Positions 15,939 to 23,158 of a stretch of DNA of 24,160 nt are shown here, piece by piece. Every line of letters begins with the position of its first letter. The stretch's first letter is position 1. The DNA lies in contig JBBRMU010000018.1 in NCBI GenBank assembly GCA_038230655.1, forward strand, positions 1 through 24,160. The letters are read 5' to 3'. The notes beneath the pieces are model-generated. The model did no database searches. It was not told where the DNA came from and saw only the letters and a list, made by a program, of their open reading frames with translations. Origin of the DNA: JBBRMU01 sp038230655 (GTDB taxonomy: Bacteria > Patescibacteriota > Microgenomatia > UBA1406 > GWC2-37-13). The translations under genes were made by a program, and so were the position numbers.

Positions 15939-16322
15939 ATGTCCCCTGAAAAAACTCCAGCAGAGATGTCTACATATAACCTCGAGTTACCAATCGATGC
16001 TGAAGAAGGCGACCATGCAGTAGGGAAAGCCTATATTGAAAACTCTGCTCGTAGTTATACATCATCCCTGTCGAAAGATCCTGGGAATGTAAATCTGCAG
16101 AAAAAGGCAGAGTACTTCAAAAACCTTTCCTTACATCCCGAAGAATGGGGAGCGTTTTACGCTGATGAAGCAGTAGCAAGAATAGAACAAGCGATACTAT
16201 GTCAGCAAGACAACAGAGTGGGCGGAGCAGAGTTCTGGTCAAGAACTGCTATGGATTGGGCAGCAATGGCTTTACTATTAGAGTCTGAACCAAATTCGGA
16301 CTCTGATAATAAAGAAATTTAA
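15939..16322 (+). CDS. Unknown 127-residue acidic protein inside the str operon
   Basis: I do not recognise this gene. It encodes a small, acidic, probably all-helical soluble protein with no signal peptide or membrane segment; aromatic-rich helices occur near 60-115 (EEWGAFYADEAVARIEQAI and FWSRTAMDWAAMALLLE). It sits between rpsG (9 bases away) and fusA (15 bases away), where most bacteria have nothing. The tight spacing and lack of a separate promoter indicate co-transcription with translation genes. An alternative start at ATG 15966 would trim nine residues. Base composition is like that of its neighbours, so recent transfer is not indicated. A ribosome- or elongation-factor-linked role is only an inference from position. 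Confidence 0.75.
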   Translation: MSPEKTPAEMSTYNLELPIDAEEGDHAVGKAYIENSARSYTSSLSKDPGNVNLQKKAEYFKNLSLHPEEWGAFYADEAVARIEQAILCQQDNRVGGAEFWSRTAMDWAAMALLLESEPNSDSDNKEI

Positions 16323-16337
16323 TAGTTTTTTACTCAT

Positions 16338-18434
16338 ATGGCTCAACAAGCTGTCGTCACTAAAAATCGAAACGTCCCTTTGGACAAAATTCGTAATGTC
16401 GGAATTATTGCACATATCGATTCAGGAAAAACCACAACAACTGAACGTATTCTTTTTTATACTGGCCGATCTTATAAAATCGGAGATATAGATGATGGAG
16501 ATACCCAGATGGACTGGATGCCTCAAGAGAGAGAACGAGGAATTACAATTGTTTCCGCCGCTACAACAACTTTCTGGAAAGATGTCCGTATTAATATTAT
16601 CGATACACCTGGCCATGTAGACTTTACGGCTGAGGTGGAACGTTCATTACGAGTCCTTGACGGAGGTGTCATTATTTTTGATGCTGAAGAAGGAGTGCAG
16701 TCACAATCAGAAACCGTCTGGCGTCAGGCTGATAAATATAAAGTTCCGCGTGTCTGTTTTATCAATAAAATGGATAAACTCGGAGCCGATTTCGAAGCTA
16801 CAGTAACAGAGATTCGTGAGAGACTCGGTGCGAATCCTGTTGTTATGACCTACCCTATTGGAAAAGAAGATGAGTTTAAAGGGGTCATTGACCTTCTTGA
16901 GATGAAGTCTATGGTCTGGGATAAAGACGAAATGGGAACTGAGTACACAACTTCTGACGAGATTCCTGAGAACTTAAAAGCAAAAGTAGCTGAGTTCAAA
17001 GGAAAACTTATAGAGAAAGTTGCCGAGACCGACGATACACTTTTGAACAAATATCTAAACGGCGAAGAGATCACCAAGGAAGAGCTCAAAAAAGCTCTCA
17101 GAGCTGCCGTTATTTCATACAAAATCATTCCAGTTTACTGTGGAACTTCTAAAAGAAATAAAGCCGTACAACCCATCCTAGACGCAATTGTGGACTATTT
17201 ACCATCACCTCTAGATTTGAAAGAGGTGAAGGGCGTGAATCCAACAACGGGAGAGGAAGAAGTAAGACAGTTAAACTCGAACGAAAAATTTTCTGCACTT
17301 GCATTTAAAATCCAGTTAGATCCCCACGTCGGCAAGATTACATATACACGTGTGTACTCTGGAACCATAAAAGCAGGCGACTCTGTTTATAATGTAAGTA
17401 AAGGTAAAACCGAACGTGTCAGTCGACTTCTTCTTATGCACGCAAATACCCGTGAAGAAATTGATAAGGCCTATGCCGGAGAGATAGTTGTTTTAGTTGG
17501 TCCTAAGGAAGCTAAAACAGGAGATACACTCGCCGATGCTACCGCTCCAATTTTATTAGAGCAGATTATATTTCCAGAACCAGTTATTTCTTTAGCAATT
17601 GAGCCTAAAACAAAAGCTGATCAGGAAAAGTTATCATATGCATTGCAAAGACTATCTGATGAAGACCCAACATTCAGAGTTAAAATCAACCATGAAACTT
17701 CTCAGACAATTATGTCAGGTATGGGAGAACTTCATCTGGAAATCCTCGTTGACCGCATGAAACGCGAAATGGGCATGAATGTAAATGTAGGAAGTCCTCA
17801 GGTTGCTTACAAAGAAACCATTACCAAGCCTGCGGACGCAGAAGGTAAGTACATTAAACAATCTGGTGGACATGGTCAGTATGGACACTGTTTGCTGAAA
17901 TTAGCACCTTTAGGCCGTGGGGAAGGGTTTAAGTTTGAAAATAAAATTAAAGGAGGAGCAATTCCTTCTGAGTTTATTCCTTCTATCGAAAAAGGTGTTA
18001 TCAGTGCTTTAGAAAAAGGTGTTCTCTTAGGTTACCCAATGGTTGATCTGGCAGTAACTCTTTATGACGGAAGCTATCATGATGTTGACTCATCTGATAT
18101 TGCCTTCCAGATTGCTGGAACTATGGCTATTCAGGATGGTGCCAAAAAAGCAGGTATGACCCTCCTTGAGCCTATCATGAAGCTTGAAGTAACGGTCCCA
18201 GATGACTATATGGGGACTGTTATAGGAGATGTATCCAGCCGCCGAGGAAAGATTCTGGGGACAGAAAAACGAGGCCGGGCAACGGTAATTCGTGCCTACG
18301 CACCTTTGGCTGAGCTCTCTGGTTATGTCACTATTCTACGATCTCTTACCGAGGGACGCGGAATAACGTACATGGAGCCTTCACACTACGAAGAGGTGCC
18401 TCATAACCTAGTTCAGGCTATGGTAAATAAGTAA
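16338..18434 (+). CDS. fusA: Elongation factor G
   Basis: The 698-residue translational GTPase drives tRNA-mRNA translocation. GTP-binding motifs are intact: P-loop AHIDSGKT (25-32), switch region ERGIT (66-70), DTPGH with catalytic His93 (89-93) and NKMD (143-146). The length and domain order (G with G' insert, II, III, IV with the SGGHGQYGH block, V) match canonical EF-G. It follows the unknown 127-residue gene by 15 bases and ends the operon just before a strong intrinsic terminator. No tuf gene follows. Confidence 0.98.
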   Translation: MAQQAVVTKNRNVPLDKIRNVGIIAHIDSGKTTTTERILFYTGRSYKIGDIDDGDTQMDWMPQERERGITIVSAATTTFWKDVRINIIDTPGHVDFTAEVERSLRVLDGGVIIFDAEEGVQSQSETVWRQADKYKVPRVCFINKMDKLGADFEATVTEIRERLGANPVVMTYPIGKEDEFKGVIDLLEMKSMVWDKDEMGTEYTTSDEIPENLKAKVAEFKGKLIEKVAETDDTLLNKYLNGEEITKEELKKALRAAVISYKIIPVYCGTSKRNKAVQPILDAIVDYLPSPLDLKEVKGVNPTTGEEEVRQLNSNEKFSALAFKIQLDPHVGKITYTRVYSGTIKAGDSVYNVSKGKTERVSRLLLMHANTREEIDKAYAGEIVVLVGPKEAKTGDTLADATAPILLEQIIFPEPVISLAIEPKTKADQEKLSYALQRLSDEDPTFRVKINHETSQTIMSGMGELHLEILVDRMKREMGMNVNVGSPQVAYKETITKPADAEGKYIKQSGGHGQYGHCLLKLAPLGRGEGFKFENKIKGGAIPSEFIPSIEKGVISALEKGVLLGYPMVDLAVTLYDGSYHDVDSSDIAFQIAGTMAIQDGAKKAGMTLLEPIMKLEVTVPDDYMGTVIGDVSSRRGKILGTEKRGRATVIRAYAPLAELSGYVTILRSLTEGRGITYMEPSHYEEVPHNLVQAMVNK

Positions 18435-18446
18435 AATCAAACTGAA

Positions 18447-18467
18447 ATAGCCTCAAGGTGAGGCTAT
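18447..18467 (+). terminator. Perfect hairpin after fusA
   Basis: ATAGCCTCA (18447-18455) pairs with TGAGGCTAT (18459-18467) around a three-base loop. It has no T-tract of its own and precedes the intrinsic terminator, probably protecting the 3' end or assisting termination. Confidence 0.55.
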
Positions 18468-18476
18468 CAGAAATTC

Positions 18477-18511
18477 GGCAGATGCACCCATATACGCATC
18501 TGCCTTTTTTT
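18477..18511 (+). terminator. Intrinsic terminator of the rpoB-fusA block
   Basis: GGCAGATGC (18477-18485) pairs perfectly with GCATCTGCC (18496-18504) around a ten-base loop and is followed by seven T (18505-18511), a classic Rho-independent terminator. Confidence 0.85.
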
Positions 18512-18565
18512 ATTCCACATCCACAGATTCACTAATTTTAGACATAAAGAAGATATGCGAAACAT

Positions 18566-18594
18566 TTGCAAATTTACGCACAATATGATATATT
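18566..18594 (+). promoter_or_regulatory. Upstream promoter of the metallophosphoesterase
   Basis: TTGCAA (18566-18571), 17-base spacer, TATATT (18589-18594). Its transcript would carry a leader of about 90 nt. Confidence 0.55.
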
Positions 18595-18649
18595 ATAGGA
18601 TTAAAATAAGACCTCCTTACAGGATTCTTACACAATTTTCACAAAATGC

Positions 18650-18678
18650 TTGCAATTGGAAAAAAAAGCCGTTACAAT
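18650..18678 (+). promoter_or_regulatory. Proximal promoter of the metallophosphoesterase
   Basis: TTGCAA (18650-18655), 17-base spacer, TACAAT (18673-18678), ending 12 bases before ATG 18691. It shares its -35 hexamer and spacing with the promoter at 18566-18594, so the gene appears to have tandem promoters. Confidence 0.6.
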
Positions 18679-18690
18679 GATAACTCGTAT

Positions 18691-19350
18691 ATGAAGACAC
18701 TTATTTTTTCGGATAGTCACTTATCGCTGCCGTTTGAAGAAAAAAAATTCAACTTCATTGAAGGTATCATTAAGCCTGTTGATAAGGTAATAATTAATGG
18801 AGATTTCTGGGAAAGCTCACTCATGAGTTTTCAAAATTTTGTTAATTCACCGTGGAGAAATCTCTTCCCACTGCTGAAAGAGAAAAAGACAATCTATATT
18901 TATGGGAACCATGACAAGAAAATATCTACAAATAGTAAAGTAAACCTCTTTTCAGATCAACAGACTGATCGTTATATTCTCAACCTCAAGGATAAAGAAT
19001 TAGTCATTGAACATGGAAACCGTATTCATCCCTTTATTGATGACCGTATGAACTGGAGTAAAATCAATAGTAATATTACGAAACCTTATGAGCATATCGA
19101 AAGGCTTATGGTAAGAAAGTTAGGTACCCGCTTTCTAAAAATGTGTTATGGAAGAATGAATAAAAAAATGAAGAAAAAACTAAAAGACGAATTAAAATTG
19201 AACCAGATTTACATCTGTGGACATACACATTACGCTGAAATCGATAAAGAAAGCCAGTTTATCAACTCTGGTTTAGTAAGACATGGTCTAGGTCAGTACT
19301 TAGTTATTGAACAGGATCGTATAGTAGCTAAGGAAGAGTGGTACGATTAG
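18691..19350 (+). CDS. Calcineurin-like metallophosphoesterase
   Basis: The 219-residue protein has the full set of metallophosphoesterase motifs: SDSH (Asp8, His10), NGDFWE (Asp38), GNHD (73-75) and GHTH near the C-terminus, which bind two metal ions and hydrolyse phosphomono- or diesters. The layout is closest to LpxH/YfcE-type small phosphoesterases; the substrate cannot be read from sequence. The start at ATG 18691 is preferred over in-frame ATG 18646 because a promoter lies between them and the family normally begins with the first DxH strand. The 3' end overlaps the convergent MscS gene by 23 bases. Confidence 0.85.
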   Translation: MKTLIFSDSHLSLPFEEKKFNFIEGIIKPVDKVIINGDFWESSLMSFQNFVNSPWRNLFPLLKEKKTIYIYGNHDKKISTNSKVNLFSDQQTDRYILNLKDKELVIEHGNRIHPFIDDRMNWSKINSNITKPYEHIERLMVRKLGTRFLKMCYGRMNKKMKKKLKDELKLNQIYICGHTHYAEIDKESQFINSGLVRHGLGQYLVIEQDRIVAKEEWYD

Positions 19351-19861
19351 GCGAATTTAGACGTACAACGGACTTAATCTCCGAGTTAGGGATATACACG
19401 ACGTTACCCTTTTTGTCTTTTAAAACCGTCAATCTTAAGGAAATATTTTCAACCTCACCTTCATAGTCAGCAACCTTAATTTTATCTCCAATATGGAACT
19501 GATCTTCTAAGATTATAAACACTCCCGAAATTAAGTCTTTAATGAATGTTTGGGCTCCAAATGATACTGTTAATCCTAAAATACCTGCTCCGGTAATAAT
19601 AGGGACCGTATTAATGCCCCAGAACGATAAAATAATAAGAACTGCTATTAGAAACATCACAAAATCTACAACATTTTTAAGTAGGCTCCGGACTGTTTGA
19701 GTCCTAGTTATTGCGCGTTCTGATGTAATACGATAGTTTATCCGTACAAATAGAACATCTATAACTTTCTTTGAAATTATTGAAAGAATGAGATCAACGA
19801 GCAAGATAACAATAGTGACAATTATTCTAGATAAATAATACTCTGTATTCAGATGTAACAT
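19328..19861 (-). CDS. Short MscS-family mechanosensitive channel
   Basis: The 177-residue protein has membrane helices at about 12-35 and 62-84, then the pore-lining MscS helix (AGILGLTVSFGAQTFIKDLI, about 91-110) and the first part of the beta domain with the family-typical GDKIKV and YIPNSEI. MscS channels open under membrane tension to release solutes on osmotic downshock. It stops right after the beta domain and lacks the C-terminal alpha-beta vestibule and barrel of E. coli MscS (286 residues). The stop lies inside the convergent phosphoesterase gene, so the shortened form may be the native state or the result of 3' truncation. Confidence 0.85.
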   Translation of the reverse strand: MLHLNTEYYLSRIIVTIVILLVDLILSIISKKVIDVLFVRINYRITSERAITRTQTVRSLLKNVVDFVMFLIAVLIILSFWGINTVPIITGAGILGLTVSFGAQTFIKDLISGVFIILEDQFHIGDKIKVADYEGEVENISLRLTVLKDKKGNVVYIPNSEIKSVVRLNSPNRTTLP

Positions 19862-19867
19862 ATGAAT

Positions 19868-19876
19868 ATTATATCA
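19868..19876 (-). promoter_or_regulatory. Extended -10 promoter of the MscS gene (leaderless)
   Basis: On the minus strand TGATATAAT gives a TG-N extended -10 with a perfect TATAAT (19868-19873), six bases before the ATG at 19861. No good -35 is needed for an extended -10 promoter and none is seen. Confidence 0.6.
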
Positions 19877-19911
19877 CTTTTACTGATGAAGACTTATTTA
19901 CTTTGAGAAGT

Positions 19912-20007
19912 TTAACCGCCTCCAGGATGTTTCTTAAACTCTTGAGCATCCAGAGCCTCGCCTGCCTCTTTAGCAATACGGCTATTTCTTAGAAGATTTT
20001 TATCCAT
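19912..20007 (-). CDS. 31-residue peptide gene
   Basis: This short minus-strand ORF encodes MDKNLLRNSRIAKEAGEALD followed by AQEFKKHPGGG. It is too short to judge by composition, but a TACAAT hexamer (20014-20019) lies exactly six bases before this ATG, the same geometry as other starts in the window. An ATG two codons upstream (20013) would add two residues. The peptide is charged, probably one helix with a His-Pro-Gly tail, and has no signal or membrane segment. It lies between the MscS start and the SOS-like operon, divergent from the latter. No family is recognised. Confidence 0.45.
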   Translation of the reverse strand: MDKNLLRNSRIAKEAGEALDAQEFKKHPGGG

Positions 20008-20013
20008 ATTCAT

Positions 20014-20019
20014 ATTGTA
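20014..20019 (-). promoter_or_regulatory. -10 element of the 31-residue peptide gene
   Basis: Minus-strand TACAAT six bases before the ATG at 20007. No clear -35 is visible. The upstream DNA has a direct repeat GGGTAAGA (20028-20035, 20039-20046, + strand) and an inverted GTAAGAA/TTCTTAC pair (20041-20047, 20061-20067). Confidence 0.4.
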
Positions 20020-20088
20020 TCTCTTCGGGGTAAGACCAGGGTAAGAAATACGTTCGCAGATTCTTACAGAAAATCAACAATATTCTCC

Positions 20089-20117
20089 TTGACTAGTAAA
20101 CGATCGTTTACTACAAT
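20089..20117 (+). promoter_or_regulatory. Promoter of the umuD'-umuC pair (leaderless)
   Basis: TTGACT (20089-20094), 17-base spacer, TACAAT (20112-20117), then six bases to ATG 20124. The spacer is almost wholly occupied by the palindromic operator. Confidence 0.75.
20094..20113 (+). promoter_or_regulatory. SOS-box-like operator palindrome
   Basis: TAGTAAACGATCGTTTACTA is a perfect 20-bp inverted repeat overlapping the last base of the -35 and the first two of the -10. A repressor bound here would block RNA polymerase. Placement directly ahead of an error-prone polymerase operon makes a LexA-type repressor the likely ligand, although the sequence is neither the E. coli nor the Bacillus LexA box. 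Confidence 0.7.
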
Positions 20118-20123
20118 CAGAGT

Positions 20124-20465
20124 ATGGGTACTTTAGGATTCCCCGACTTTGAAGAACAAGAGCAGCATCTTATGGACTTGGAAAGCTATCTCCTGGAAAA
20201 TATCCACGCTTCCTTTATGACAAAGATGAAAAACAGTAATTTATCATCTATTGGTATTTTGAAAGGTGATCTTATAATTATTGAGAGAAGAGCTACTGTA
20301 AATTACGGTGATATAGTTCTCGTGCTTACGGATGAGCATCATGTATTTGTTAAGGCAGAGCAGTTCCAAGGAAAAACTATACTGAGATCTTTTATGACTA
20401 ATGATATTCAGACATCACAAGCGCAGGTTATCGGTGTTATTAAAGGAGTTGTAAGGAAATATTAA
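20124..20465 (+). CDS. UmuD'-like LexA/S24-family protein without catalytic serine
   Basis: The 113-residue protein aligns without gaps to E. coli UmuD over ASFMTKMKNSNLSSIGILKGDL, and further to YGDIVLVLTD and VFVKAEQ, the S24 fold of UmuD/LexA. The self-cleavage serine position is Asn39 here (UmuD reads GDSM), while the partner lysine is kept (Lys77). The protein begins with MGTLGFPDF, so only four residues precede the Gly-Phe that in UmuD follows the Cys-Gly cleavage site. It therefore looks like a protein already encoded in the processed UmuD' form. No start codon exists upstream before an in-frame stop (20097-20099). The umuC-like gene follows one base after the stop codon. UmuD' activates DNA polymerase V in other bacteria. 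Confidence 0.8.
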   Translation: MGTLGFPDFEEQEQHLMDLESYLLENIHASFMTKMKNSNLSSIGILKGDLIIIERRATVNYGDIVLVLTDEHHVFVKAEQFQGKTILRSFMTNDIQTSQAQVIGVIKGVVRKY

Positions 20466-20466
20466 T

Positions 20467-21672
20467 ATGCATATCTGGCCAAAAGCAGTTTTACACGTTG
20501 ATGGAGATGCTTTTTTTGCCTCGGTTATTCAGGCGGTATATCCTCATCTTAAAGGTAAACCTATAGCTACTGGCAGTGAACGTGGTGTTGCAATAGCTGT
20601 ATCTTATGAAGCAAAACGACTAGGTGTGAAAAGATGCATGCCGGCCTGGGAGATCAAAAAGATCTGTCCTGACTGTATTATGGTGAAATCGGATTTTAAA
20701 CTGTATCATATTTTCTCAAAACGCATGTATGATATTGTACGGGAGTTTTCTCCTATCGTTGAGGAATACTCGATTGATGAGGCTTTTGCTGATATTACTG
20801 ACCTGCCACGGATATATAAACTCGGGTACCAAAAAATTGGTGAAATAATCAAAATAAAGATTGAAGAATCGTTGGGAATTACTGTCTCTATTGGTATATC
20901 GACAACAAAGTCCTTAGCGAAAATTGGTTCTAATTATAAGAAGCCTTCAGGTTTGGTTGTTATTGAACCAAATGATACTTCTATTTTAAAAAAATTACCT
21001 GCTCAAAATATTTGGGGCATTGGGCACCAGATAAACAACCGCTTGCAAGAACTTAATATCCGTACTGCATTTGATTATATCTCACACTCTGAAGCATTTA
21101 TAAAAAAATATCTGAGTAAACCTTATTTAGAGATCTGGCGTGAACTGCAAGGAGTGATGGTTTATAAAATAGATCCCGAAATTAAGTCGGAGTATAAATC
21201 TATATCTAAAGTTACAACCTTCAAACCAACCCGCGATAAAGATACTCTCTGGGCAAAGTTGACCGACCGGGTTGAAGAAGCCTTCCAGAAAGCCAGGAAA
21301 TATGATTATGACGTAGGAAAGCTTGGTATATTTCTAAAAACCCAGCGATTTACATTTCATGCTATTGAATTAAAAATTGCTGAAAAAACAGCATACCCTT
21401 ATCTTATAAAAGAAAAATTAAAAGAAGGTTTTTTAAAAATATATAAATCTGATACGTTGTATCGTGCAACCGGTTGTAATTTGTATGATTTTGAAGAAAC
21501 TACTTGCCATCAATCTTCGCTCTTTGGAGAAAAAGACGCACTTGCAGAAAAAATGAAAAAAATTTATCCACTGTATGAAAAAGGTCTGGTGAGTTTTGGA
21601 ACAAGTTTATTTGAGAAAAATAGATATGTTAAAAAGGACCGGTTTAGAATTCCGATGGTAGAGCTTTCTTAA
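20467..21672 (+). CDS. Y-family translesion DNA polymerase (UmuC/DinB-type)
   Basis: The 401-residue enzyme has Y-family polymerase motifs: HVDGDAFFASV with Asp12, YSIDEAFADIT with Asp104-Glu105 (catalytic acidic residues), the GISTTKSLAKIGSNYKKPSG palm/fingers motif, and a WGIG helix-hairpin-helix. A QSSLF motif at 349-353 fits the sliding-clamp-binding consensus QxxLF. Such polymerases bypass DNA lesions with low fidelity. It lies one base after a UmuD'-like gene under an SOS-like operator, which favours a UmuC-type role; the length (UmuC 422, DinB about 350) does not decide. Its 3' end overlaps the convergent Nudix gene by 29 bases. Confidence 0.9.
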   Translation: MHIWPKAVLHVDGDAFFASVIQAVYPHLKGKPIATGSERGVAIAVSYEAKRLGVKRCMPAWEIKKICPDCIMVKSDFKLYHIFSKRMYDIVREFSPIVEEYSIDEAFADITDLPRIYKLGYQKIGEIIKIKIEESLGITVSIGISTTKSLAKIGSNYKKPSGLVVIEPNDTSILKKLPAQNIWGIGHQINNRLQELNIRTAFDYISHSEAFIKKYLSKPYLEIWRELQGVMVYKIDPEIKSEYKSISKVTTFKPTRDKDTLWAKLTDRVEEAFQKARKYDYDVGKLGIFLKTQRFTFHAIELKIAEKTAYPYLIKEKLKEGFLKIYKSDTLYRATGCNLYDFEETTCHQSSLFGEKDALAEKMKKIYPLYEKGLVSFGTSLFEKNRYVKKDRFRIPMVELS

Positions 21673-22084
21673 TAAACTCCAGATGAGTTAGATACATTGA
21701 GTGAAGTGTTTGTGGAAGGTTATCTATGGGAAACCATTTTATTTCATCAACTTTCAAAAGCTCCCCGATTTTAACTTCTTTAGGATTTACTTCCGCCGCA
21801 TAGATCAAACATATCCAGTGGGTTTTAACATCATCATGAACTCTTAGCACATTATTAACACCACAGAACGTTAATTTTAAAGGAGTACAGCAATACTCTT
21901 CCTTAATTTCTCTTATAACTGCCTCTTCAAATGTTTCGCCAAACTCCATAGAACCACCTCCGCAGTCCCAGGTGTTATTTTCATCTCTAACGTTGTGATT
22001 CCTTTTTTGAAGTAAAAGACGGCTTTTTTTATCATAACAGTAAAAACAGACAGTTACTCCAATATGGTCGACTCCTTTTTCCAT
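21644..22084 (-). CDS. Nudix hydrolase
   Basis: The product (146 residues from ATG 22084; an in-frame TTG at 22105 would add seven) has a Nudix box, GSMEFGETFEEAVIREIKEE, with the G-x5-E-x7-REUxEE core intact and Cys in place of the usual Gly further on. Nudix enzymes hydrolyse nucleoside diphosphates linked to another moiety, including oxidised dNTPs. The cluster with MutY- and Nth-like glycosylases and a translesion polymerase suggests nucleotide-pool cleaning or a related repair role, but the substrate is not determined. Its start overlaps the nth-like gene, so they are probably co-transcribed. Confidence 0.85.
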   Translation of the reverse strand: MEKGVDHIGVTVCFYCYDKKSRLLLQKRNHNVRDENNTWDCGGGSMEFGETFEEAVIREIKEEYCCTPLKLTFCGVNNVLRVHDDVKTHWICLIYAAEVNPKEVKIGELLKVDEIKWFPIDNLPQTLHSMYLTHLEFIKKALPSEF

Positions 22085-22710
22085 TGTATTTTTGATAGCG
22101 GACAATTTATATGATCATGTTTTCTGGCCGGACAGTACGTTCTTCCGTATTCTATCATTAAATGAGTAAATTTAGTCCAGTCTTCTTTTGGAACAATTTT
22201 CATAAGATCTTGTTCAATTTTCACTGGATCTTCATTTTCTGTCAAACCATATAACCTAGCTAATCTGCGTACATGTGTATCGACTGCAATTCCTTCACGT
22301 TTTCCAAATACATTTCCAATAATTACATTGGCAGTTTTTCTTCCAACACCTGGTAAAGAAATCAGCTCCTCCATTGTAGATGGAATCTCACCAAGATATT
22401 TTTCACTAATGATTTTAGCAGTTGCCAGAATGTTTTTTGCTTTATTAAGATAGAAATTCACTGAACTTATATCTTTCTCAAGTTCATGTAAGTTAGTATT
22501 CACGTAGTCTGATAATTTTGGGTATTTTTTGAATAATTTTTCAGTCACCTTATTCACCTGTTTATCGGTTGTTTGTGCAGACATCACAACAGCAACCAAA
22601 AACTCCCAGTTATTAGAGTAATTAAGAGCCGATTTTACGTTTGGAAAAAGATCTTTTAAGTTTGAGAGAATTTTATTTACATGTTCTTGTTTCTTATTAA
22701 GAGTTCCCAT
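22054..22710 (-). CDS. nth: Endonuclease III-like DNA glycosylase/lyase with broken Fe-S motif
   Basis: The 218-residue HhH-GPD protein has the helix-hairpin-helix LPGVGRKTANV with catalytic Lys125 and the VDTHV block with Asp144, the two catalytic residues of endonuclease III, which removes oxidised pyrimidines and nicks the abasic site. The C-terminal Fe-S loop normally has Cys-x6-Cys-x2-Cys-x5-Cys; here it reads Cys193, His200, Cys203 and Gln209, so two of four ligands are lost. It may carry no cluster or a different metal. It is second to last in a minus-strand repair cluster. An 8-bp inverted repeat (22718-22737) lies just upstream. Confidence 0.88.
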   Translation of the reverse strand: MGTLNKKQEHVNKILSNLKDLFPNVKSALNYSNNWEFLVAVVMSAQTTDKQVNKVTEKLFKKYPKLSDYVNTNLHELEKDISSVNFYLNKAKNILATAKIISEKYLGEIPSTMEELISLPGVGRKTANVIIGNVFGKREGIAVDTHVRRLARLYGLTENEDPVKIEQDLMKIVPKEDWTKFTHLMIEYGRTYCPARKHDHINCPLSKIQWKKESTILE

Positions 22711-22717
22711 TGTTTAG

Positions 22718-22737
22718 TGATAATTTATGAATTATCA
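22718..22737. repeat. AT-rich inverted repeat upstream of nth
   Basis: TGATAATT (22718-22725) and AATTATCA (22730-22737) form a perfect 8-bp dyad with a four-base centre in the short gap between the deoxyribosyltransferase-like and nth genes. It overlaps a possible -10 (minus-strand TATCAC at 22717-22722, six bases before the nth ATG), so it could be an operator or simply a hairpin. Confidence 0.4.
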
Positions 22738-23154
22738 TTAGTCCAAGCTGGATATAAATTCTCCGATTGTTGAGTAATGTTCATTAAAAATAAGATAAAG
22801 GCTTTCTGCTTCTCTTTGGTCCCCTATAACAATACACTTCTTACCCATTCCATAAGCTACTCCTGCCTCAATATGTGAAGATTTACCTGCTGGAAGTAAA
22901 AGTAATAAAATTTCTGATTCTTTTAATGCTTTCATATCTTTTTTGAAGATATCTTTTACCATTTTACTGTTCCACCAATTATGGGTTAACTCGTACTCTT
23001 CCATTGTTTCTTCCGGATCCGTTTCCATCGAGTGATACTGATCCGTCTCCATAAAGTAATACACTTTTTTTCCTTTTGTTCGAAGTCTCTTTAGTAAATC
23101 AAGAATTAAATCTCTATTTCTTAGTCGAGAAGATATAAAGTACTGATACTTCAT
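22738..23154 (-). CDS. Nucleoside 2-deoxyribosyltransferase-like protein
   Basis: The 138-residue protein has an alternating alpha/beta pattern, starting with a strand and Arg-rich loop (YFISSRLRNRD) and ending with LLLLPAGKSSHIEAGVAYGMGKKCIVIG, a pattern seen in nucleoside 2-deoxyribosyltransferase-like proteins, where the conserved Glu is the nucleophile. Such enzymes exchange bases or hydrolyse nucleoside (mono)phosphates. The middle (YFMETDQYHSMETDPEETMEEYE) is unusually acidic and Met-rich. It lies 17 bases after the mutY-like gene and 27 before nth, in a repair cluster, which suggests removal of damaged nucleotides. Family placement is by fold pattern and moderately sure. Confidence 0.6.
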   Translation of the reverse strand: MKYQYFISSRLRNRDLILDLLKRLRTKGKKVYYFMETDQYHSMETDPEETMEEYELTHNWWNSKMVKDIFKKDMKALKESEILLLLLPAGKSSHIEAGVAYGMGKKCIVIGDQREAESLYLIFNEHYSTIGEFISSLD

Positions 23155-23158
23155 AAAC

